Positions 30,012-34,683 of a DNA stretch of 34,683 bases are shown piece after piece. The stretch is from an uncultured Muribaculaceae bacterium. GTDB lineage: Bacteria; Bacteroidota; Bacteroidia; Bacteroidales; Muribaculaceae. A program made the position numbers and the translations under genes. The notes under the pieces are model-generated. The model was not told the DNA's origin, searched no databases, and was given only the letters and a program-made list of their open reading frames with translations. Position 1 is the first letter of the stretch. Every line of letters starts with the position of its first letter. Location of the stretch: NCBI GenBank assembly GCA_910587475.1, contig CAJUMR010000027.1, positions 1 to 34,683 of the forward strand, written 5' to 3'.

Positions 30012-31178
30012 ATGAGCAGAATACAGGTCATCATATTAAGCCTGTCAATCATCATCGCCGCAGGATGCAGCAATGGACACCATGACCGGGCCAACGACGA
30101 TTGCAAAATAATCAACGTAGATTTCTCCAACAAATCCGACGCAGGAGATTTTTTCGACTCGTGGAGCTATGTCATGCTTGAAAGTGGAGAAAACGGAGAG
30201 GGCATCCTGCCTGAACGTTACTCCATCGATGCCGATGAAAACCATCTTCTGTTTCTGGCGGCTAACCACGATCTCTACCTGTTTGACAGATCGGGCAAAT
30301 TTATAAACCACATCAACCGCCGCGGTCAAGGCCCCAATGAATATATCGAAGCCACACGCGCTCACCTGCGGGGAGATTCGATATGGGTGCTGAGCTGCTA
30401 TCCTCCCGGACTGTACATCTACGATTTTGATGGAAATTTTATCAACAAATACCCGTTGGACAACATGACCGGCGTGCAGGATTTCAGCTTGCTCGACGAC
30501 GGAAACGCGCTGTTGGCCAATGGAGTTAACTTCGGGAAGTATGGCTTTAATTTCTGCGTCTGGGATCTCGGCAGCAATAGCGCCAAAGCCAATTTCATGC
30601 CATACGACACAGGAGAGAATTCATTCATACCCGGCGGCTTCACCCCCGTACTCGGCCACTGCAACAGCATGCCGATGGTATCGACACTGCTCAACTACAG
30701 CATATACGGGCTTACCGACGACTATAATCTGACGCCTAAATATGAGTTCCGGTTTGACACAGATTTCACCCTCGACGACATCGGCGATATAAACGCCATG
30801 CCGATATATGACGCTATGACCCAATGCAGCGGCAAATCAATCGTAAACTATCTCCGCAGAGGCCAATACGACGACAGAAAAGTGTATCAACTGTTTGATC
30901 TGCTTGAGGATTGCGATGGAATGCTGCGCATGAACACATATATGTATCGCTACGATGCCGCATCTGGATCAGGCAAACTCGTATGCTTGCGGGCAAACGA
31001 ACGCTTTCCTCTTCTCACAGGCGTCGACGGTATGTTTGACAGCGAAAATTACATCACTGTGCTACAACCGGCAGGGGTTGAGATGCTTGAGGACAAGGCC
31101 GGTAAAAAGTTGGTCGAGAGGCTGTCGGCAGATTCCAATCCGATTGTGGTGTTCCACCATCTGAAACAATTGGATTAA
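30012..31178 (+). CDS. Six-bladed beta-propeller lipoprotein (BF3164-like)
   Basis: The 388-residue product has a lipoprotein signal ending IIAAGC (Cys19) and then repeated propeller blades, with typical strands such as LLFLAANHDLYLFDRSGKFI, INRRGQGPNEYI and PGLYIYDFDGNFINKYPL. This resembles the Bacteroidales six-bladed-propeller family (PF17170 type), many members of which are surface or periplasmic lipoproteins of unknown role. It stands alone, divergent from the nucleotidase operon; its last 125 bases are overlapped by an ORF on the other strand. Function is not known; ligand binding at the envelope is a guess. Confidence 0.85.
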   Translation: MSRIQVIILSLSIIIAAGCSNGHHDRANDDCKIINVDFSNKSDAGDFFDSWSYVMLESGENGEGILPERYSIDADENHLLFLAANHDLYLFDRSGKFINHINRRGQGPNEYIEATRAHLRGDSIWVLSCYPPGLYIYDFDGNFINKYPLDNMTGVQDFSLLDDGNALLANGVNFGKYGFNFCVWDLGSNSAKANFMPYDTGENSFIPGGFTPVLGHCNSMPMVSTLLNYSIYGLTDDYNLTPKYEFRFDTDFTLDDIGDINAMPIYDAMTQCSGKSIVNYLRRGQYDDRKVYQLFDLLEDCDGMLRMNTYMYRYDAASGSGKLVCLRANERFPLLTGVDGMFDSENYITVLQPAGVEMLEDKAGKKLVERLSADSNPIVVFHHLKQLD

Positions 31179-31608
31179 CATCGGCAAACTCCTTCCCCAC
31201 AGCTGCCTCAATCTGTTTTTTCAATCGCTTTTTCAGTTTGCGGGGGAGACGGCGGCATGATTGCCTTAGCAGCGCCGGCTTATCGACTGGCCTGCGGCGT
31301 TGCTCGGGCGGCGCCACTGCGGTTGCGGGGACATTGGGCTCGGGCATAACGGGTTCATGACAGTCGGACTTTTGAGCCACGGCGCGGCTACGGCGTGCAG
31401 CCGCGGCAGCTTTGCGCGAGGCGGCCGCATCGATTTCGTAACGGATAAAGGCAAACGCCACTGCCGCAACCTCGCTCATCTCGGGCACTTGTCCGGTCGA
31501 GACATAGTCGCAGACAGCTGCGAGCACCTCGCCCTTAACGGCAATGCTGAACGGTTGCATGATTTCGAGCCAATGGCTCTTGATTTTGATGTCGGTTGAT
31601 TTTTTCAT
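31054..31608 (-). CDS. DUF6291-like small protein with antisense read-through tail
   Basis: The 184-residue ORF has an N-terminal part (about 1-75, HWLEIMQPF...AAVCDYVSTGQVPEM...AFAFIRYEID) that resembles the DUF6291 pattern found in mobile-element and replication-associated proteins of Bacteroidales. A basic stretch follows (RRLPRKLKKRLKKQ, about 119-132). From about residue 144 the frame lies antisense to the 3' end of the propeller gene, so the last 41 residues (proline-rich, no recognisable fold) may not be ancestral. A promoter 36 bases upstream of the ATG supports expression. Function unknown; the family assignment is from memory of its sequence pattern and is moderate. Confidence 0.6.
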   Translation of the reverse strand: MKKSTDIKIKSHWLEIMQPFSIAVKGEVLAAVCDYVSTGQVPEMSEVAAVAFAFIRYEIDAAASRKAAAAARRSRAVAQKSDCHEPVMPEPNVPATAVAPPEQRRRPVDKPALLRQSCRRLPRKLKKRLKKQIEAAVGKEFADVNPIVSDGGTPQSDWNLPTASRPTFYRPCPQASQPLPVVAQ

Positions 31609-31643
31609 TGCAAGTACTTATTTTTCAGTCAATAATGATAGTG

Positions 31644-31672
31644 CAAAGTTAGCTCACCGATCATTGCGACAA
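31644..31672 (-). promoter_or_regulatory. Predicted promoter of the DUF6291-like gene
   Basis: On the minus strand TTG (31672-31670) stands 18 bases before TAACTTTG (31651-31644), an exact TAnnTTTG match. The predicted start is near 31637, giving a leader of about 29 bases. Confidence 0.6.
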
Positions 31673-32116
31673 CCTGCATTTTCGGACAAGTGTCTCATTT
31701 GACAGATTTTAACACAAGCATCCAACATAGTTTCGTCACTCAAATCACGAAAATCAATTAAACATCATAACCCTATCACCACAACACACAATAACAATCG
31801 CACTAAAGCCGCGATAATTGCAAGATATATTTTTGACAGATACATCTCGACTCACTTCAAGGCAGACAAACACATCGATAAAATCATCTAACACAGCAAT
31901 ATCTCATAAAATACAACCAATCAAACGGCATTGAATAATAAATTAACGAAATACGCAAAAAAAATGGGCAACAAACCTCACACAGTATATATACTGTCAT
32001 ACACATACATTTTACACAAAAAAAACGCTACTCAAAAAAAAAACATCTTCAATAATTATTTATACCCGTTATTTTTTCGTACCTTCGCAAGAAATCAACT
32101 TATAACTATTATATTT
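31673..32116. other. AT-rich intergenic stretch with a 16-base palindrome
   Basis: About 440 bases without a credible gene on either strand, rich in A and ACA-type runs. It contains the perfect palindrome ACAGTATATATACTGT at 31982-31997 and two long A runs before the lipoprotein gene. TACCTTCG at 32080-32087 is one base from TAnnTTTG and is a weak promoter candidate for the downstream lipoprotein, but no TTTG was found at the right distance. Confidence 0.5.
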
Positions 32117-32533
32117 ATGAAGAAATTTGTATTTATTATTATCTCAATTTTTCTAATCGCGTGCAGCAAAGAAGATGAACCTATGACGCTGACTCAAGAA
32201 ACATTAGCTCAAACCCAGTGGAAAGGGACTCTTGAAGAAACATCAGACATAATTCACGACATTAGCATATCATTTGTAACATCAACATCCGGAAGTTATC
32301 GCCTATACGATCCGAATACAGGCAAACCGGAAGATATAAACAGTGCTTTTAGCTATAAAATGGTCGAAAAATTATTATATATAAAAGTAAACACAGTGTC
32401 CGCAGACCATTCTCTCAATGGATATTGGTGGCCATACAGGATAACCAGAGACGAGATGATCTTAGTCCAGAATCCGAACAGCAACGTAACTGCAACAATG
32501 ACACTACACCGACTAAGTCTATTACCGGACTAA
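32117..32533 (+). CDS. Small lipocalin-like lipoprotein, function unknown
   Basis: The 138-residue product has a lipoprotein signal ending FLIAC (Cys16) followed by SKEDE, an acidic run like the Bacteroidota surface-export signal. The rest is a series of short beta strands (WKGTLEETSD, DISISFVTS, SGSYRLYDP, AFSYKMVEKLLYIKV, ATMTLHRL), resembling small lipocalin-like domains common in Bacteroidales. The open frame continues upstream to 31931 but only the ATG at 32117 gives a signal peptide. It lies in the AT-rich island, 50 bases before the MACPF gene, and may be its partner; no function is recognised. Confidence 0.75.
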   Translation: MKKFVFIIISIFLIACSKEDEPMTLTQETLAQTQWKGTLEETSDIIHDISISFVTSTSGSYRLYDPNTGKPEDINSAFSYKMVEKLLYIKVNTVSADHSLNGYWWPYRITRDEMILVQNPNSNVTATMTLHRLSLLPD

Positions 32534-32583
32534 CGGCTCAATTCATATAAAAAGAGCCTCACCAACAAACAAACTCACATACA

Positions 32584-34180
32584 ATGAAATTTTACCCATC
32601 ACTCTTACTAATTGCATTTGGCTACATCATGCACAGATTCTGACAAAGATGATTTTGCATTTACACAAAATACTGACCGAATCATCAAGGCTCGAGATCC
32701 AAAGTATCCTTGGGAGCCGATCCCCAAGGGCTACATACCCTCTCGGTCAACTAAACTCAGCAGATCTACATTAAATCACAGCGATTATATCGGACGATCC
32801 TATAAAACAGATTATTTTCCATTCGAAGATTCCAGAAATTTAGGATACGAAGTTATTGACATTAAAGCATTAGAGAAAGACTATCCAAGCTATTTCAATG
32901 CGTGGGGAACAAAAAATAGCGCACAAAGCCATTTTTCATATACATCTTTTGACGAATATGTGTCAAAATCACGCTTCTCTCAAACAATCAGTTAGGGTTT
33001 TAGCTTAAATTTGGCCATTGTTACGATCGGAAATAAAAACACTCACACAGAACCATTTATTCATAACATCTCCGAAACCAACAGTTTCACTGCCGGTGAA
33101 TTAAATTTCGTTTGCAGAGATTCATGCTTTAGACTACAGACTACCCCAAATATCAAAAAGCGAATCATAAAAAAATATCTTGACCCAATATTTCTTGAAG
33201 AGCTTCATGCCAATCACCCATATGATTTTTTCAAAAGCTATGGTGCTTTTGTATTAAAGGAGTTTACGACAGGAGGGAAAGCAACTGCTCTATATTATGC
33301 AGAAAACAAAACAACTGCAGAAGAAAGCCAAAGGATAAAAAGCATGGATGATGCTATAAATGCATCTTTTAATATAAGTGACAACGGAAGTAGCGCCAAT
33401 ATAAGCTTTGGAAACGAGAGCAACACCCTCACCTATGACACCACTGCATTTTCATCTGTCTATGTTTCTGTTAAAACAATGGGCGGAAGCGTTCCATATT
33501 TCGGATTTACTCCACCCAAAGAAATCGATGAAATAAATATTGATTTATCAGCATGGTGTTCATCCATTCAAAATAATACTACGCTAATAGAATTTAACCA
33601 AGCCGGGCTAATGCCAATAACTGATTTTATTATTGAAGACAATATCAAATCTAAAATAGAACAATACATCGAAGGTCGCAGCCCTTCATATTCGCTAGTA
33701 CAAGAGCCATACATAGTTGTATTTGCACTCTTCAAAGACGCTAAAATTCCACGTGAGTTTTACGTGCAATTCCTTACAGCAAAGGGGGAAACCATCACAC
33801 TGATGCACAGCGTACTTTCGCAAACAGAATATACCAACGAGATGGTAGAACAAATAATAAACGACTGGGCTGAAGCTTGTTCAAAGTTATTTGGGATTAA
33901 AATACTACATAGATTTTTCACAACAACAGATATAGGAACCAGAGCAACTTCAGACTACCCATATAAAAATCTTTTTTCAAATGCCGAAAATTATAGAAAA
34001 ATTATAGATAAGGGTATTTTATACATTGTAGACGAAACCGATAAAGTCGGTTTTTCAATCATTAACGATTCAAGTTTTCTCAATCAATATGCAATGAAAG
34101 ACATTGTTGATAAAATGGAGTATGCATCCATAACATTTGAGGATTTGATCGATCAAGAATATTATATCACCGCTCTTTAA
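32584..34180 (+). pseudogene. MACPF-domain (BSAP-like) lipoprotein gene with a frameshift and an in-frame stop
   Basis: Intact relatives are surface lipoproteins with a membrane attack/perforin domain, some of them Bacteroidales antimicrobial toxins. Here the ATG at 32584 opens MKFYPSLLLIA, then the frame is lost; removing one T from 32617-32619 restores IALATSC, a perfect lipobox followed by TDSDKDD. This frame then runs to a TAG at 32993-32995 (after SRFSQTIS) and continues in the same frame with GFSLNLAIVTIG to the TAA at 34178. The MACPF signature is visible as YGAFVLKEFTTGG: the Y-G-x-x-V-x6-G-G spacing is kept, but the usual Thr-His is Ala-Phe. The repaired protein would be about 531 residues. 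Since the rest is open, decay looks recent; sequencing error or recoding are alternatives. Base composition is AT-rich compared with the first 31 kb. Confidence 0.82.
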
Positions 34181-34195
34181 TTATATTTAAACTGA

Positions 34196-34241
34196 AATTG
34201 TCCGATCTTCGTTGAGTTAGACAAAGATCGGACAATTTTTT
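34196..34241 (+). terminator. Intrinsic terminator after the MACPF gene
   Basis: A perfect 14-base stem (AATTGTCCGATCTT at 34196-34209, complement at 34224-34237) with a 14-base loop leads into TTTTTT. It lies 15 bases after the stop codon and shows that the island transcript has an intact 3' end. Confidence 0.88.
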
Positions 34242-34480
34242 AATCGAAGGATTCAGATTTACTATTCACAAAAGACATTCTAAACTCCTACCGCACAAGG
34301 CATATCAAAACCCATATAGTCTAAAAGTAACATAACAAAATAGGTCTCACTATTTGTCATGTACAAATTTATTACTCCCAAACACCCTCAATCACCGCAT
34401 CTTCACGTCTTAAAGCCCAGCCTTGCGCCAGCCATCGAGAGCGGTTTCGGGGATAATTTTCAGGAAAAATGAAAAAAAAT
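34242..34480. other. Gene-free stretch with a possible short gene remnant
   Basis: No full ORF is seen in these 239 bases. On the minus strand at 34463-34410 a short frame reads LKIIPETALDGWRKAGL and stop; it looks like the C-terminus of a protein but is cut off upstream by AT-rich sequence. It may be the tail of a lost gene or chance. Confidence 0.3.
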
Positions 34481-34511
34481 TTTGTCGGTTCGGGAAAATG
34501 ACTTAACTTTG
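34481..34511 (+). promoter_or_regulatory. Promoter of the tRNA-Arg genes
   Basis: TTTG at 34481-34484 and TAACTTTG at 34504-34511 are 19 bases apart, an exact consensus match. The transcript would start near 34518, about 19 bases before the first tRNA. Confidence 0.8.
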
Positions 34512-34536
34512 CACTCGCAATCGCAAAACAGCGAAC

Positions 34537-34613
34537 GGCTCCTTAGCTCAACTGAATAGAGCATCTGACTACGGATCAGAAGGTTACAGGTTTGAATCCT
34601 GTAGGAGTCACCA
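34537..34613 (+). tRNA. tRNA-Arg (ACG), with encoded CCA
   Basis: The acceptor GGCTCCT pairs with AGGAGTC, the anticodon arm TCTGA-CTACGGA-TCAGA gives anticodon ACG (read as inosine at the wobble position after TadA editing), and the T arm is CAGGT-TTGAATC-related with a CCTG 3' side. The discriminator A is at 34610 and CCA is encoded at 34611-34613, unlike the other tRNAs in this window. Confidence 0.96.
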
Positions 34614-34635
34614 ACATACACAACAACAGCCAAAC

Positions 34636-34683
34636 GGCTCCTTAGCTCAACTGAATAGAGCATCTGACTACGGATCAGAAGGT
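34636..34683 (+). tRNA. Second tRNA-Arg (ACG), 3' part cut off by the window edge
   Basis: The first 48 bases are identical to the preceding tRNA-Arg, which starts 99 bases earlier. The two are separated by a short CA-rich spacer and share the promoter, so this is a recent tandem duplication. Confidence 0.93.

Noticed and set aside
31828..31835. TATTTTTG as an extra plus-strand promoter in the AT-rich stretch
   Set aside because: An exact TAnnTTTG match, but there is no TTTG at a suitable distance and the region is so AT-rich that chance matches are expected.
34460..34663. Minus-strand ORF with repeated MLYSVELRSR
   Set aside because: It is the reverse translation of the tandem tRNA-Arg genes; the peptide repeat only reflects the tRNA duplication.

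Overview
The window looks like a chromosome segment of a member of the Bacteroidota, most likely order Bacteroidales and possibly a gut Muribaculaceae-type species (the family is a guess). The grounds are a SusC/SusD pair, lipoproteins with acidic residues after the lipid cysteine, promoters of the form TTTG-N19-TAnnTTTG, almost no Shine-Dalgarno sequences, and the order tRNA-Thr, tuf, tRNA-Trp, secE, nusG, rplKAJL, rpoB, rpoC.

Region 1 (1-12.7 kb) is the conserved translation/transcription cluster on the plus strand. It has a terminator after tuf, a terminator or attenuator between rplL and rpoB, and a strong palindromic terminator after rpoC.

Region 2 (12.9-24.3 kb) is a compact polysaccharide utilization locus. 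A minus-strand operon susC-susD-GH144-GH3 lies opposite a plus-strand gene for a membrane-spanning sensor-regulator (periplasmic propeller, Y_Y_Y domain, one TM helix, coiled coil, LuxR/GerE-like HTH, no kinase). The GH144 plus GH3 pair points to beta-1,2-glucan (sophoran) as substrate: the GH144 lipoprotein would cut the chain, SusCD import oligosaccharides, and the GH3 enzyme release glucose. The 257-bp divergent region carries a promoter facing each way and direct CTACGTTT repeats placed like an activator site for susC.

Region 3 (24.3-29.75 kb) is a second minus-strand operon: a 5'-nucleotidase/UDP-sugar hydrolase, a fusion of a NagZ-type GH3 with a serine beta-lactamase-like domain, and a PAP2 phosphatase with a barrel-like C-terminal half. 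All three carry export signals, which suggests periplasmic envelope or nucleotide-sugar salvage (inference).

Region 4 (30.0-34.7 kb) is accessory. It holds a six-bladed-propeller lipoprotein, a minus-strand DUF6291-like ORF running antisense into it, then a visibly AT-rich island with a small lipocalin-like lipoprotein and a MACPF (pore-forming, BSAP-like) lipoprotein gene. The MACPF gene is interrupted twice: a one-base frameshift in the signal peptide and an in-frame TAG. The window ends with tandem tRNA-Arg(ACG) genes behind a clear promoter.

The most interesting items are the doubly broken MACPF lipoprotein with its small neighbour, the predicted beta-1,2-glucan locus with its repeat-type operator, and the envelope operon with its PAP2-barrel fusion. 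No CRISPR array, insertion sequence or phage module was seen.
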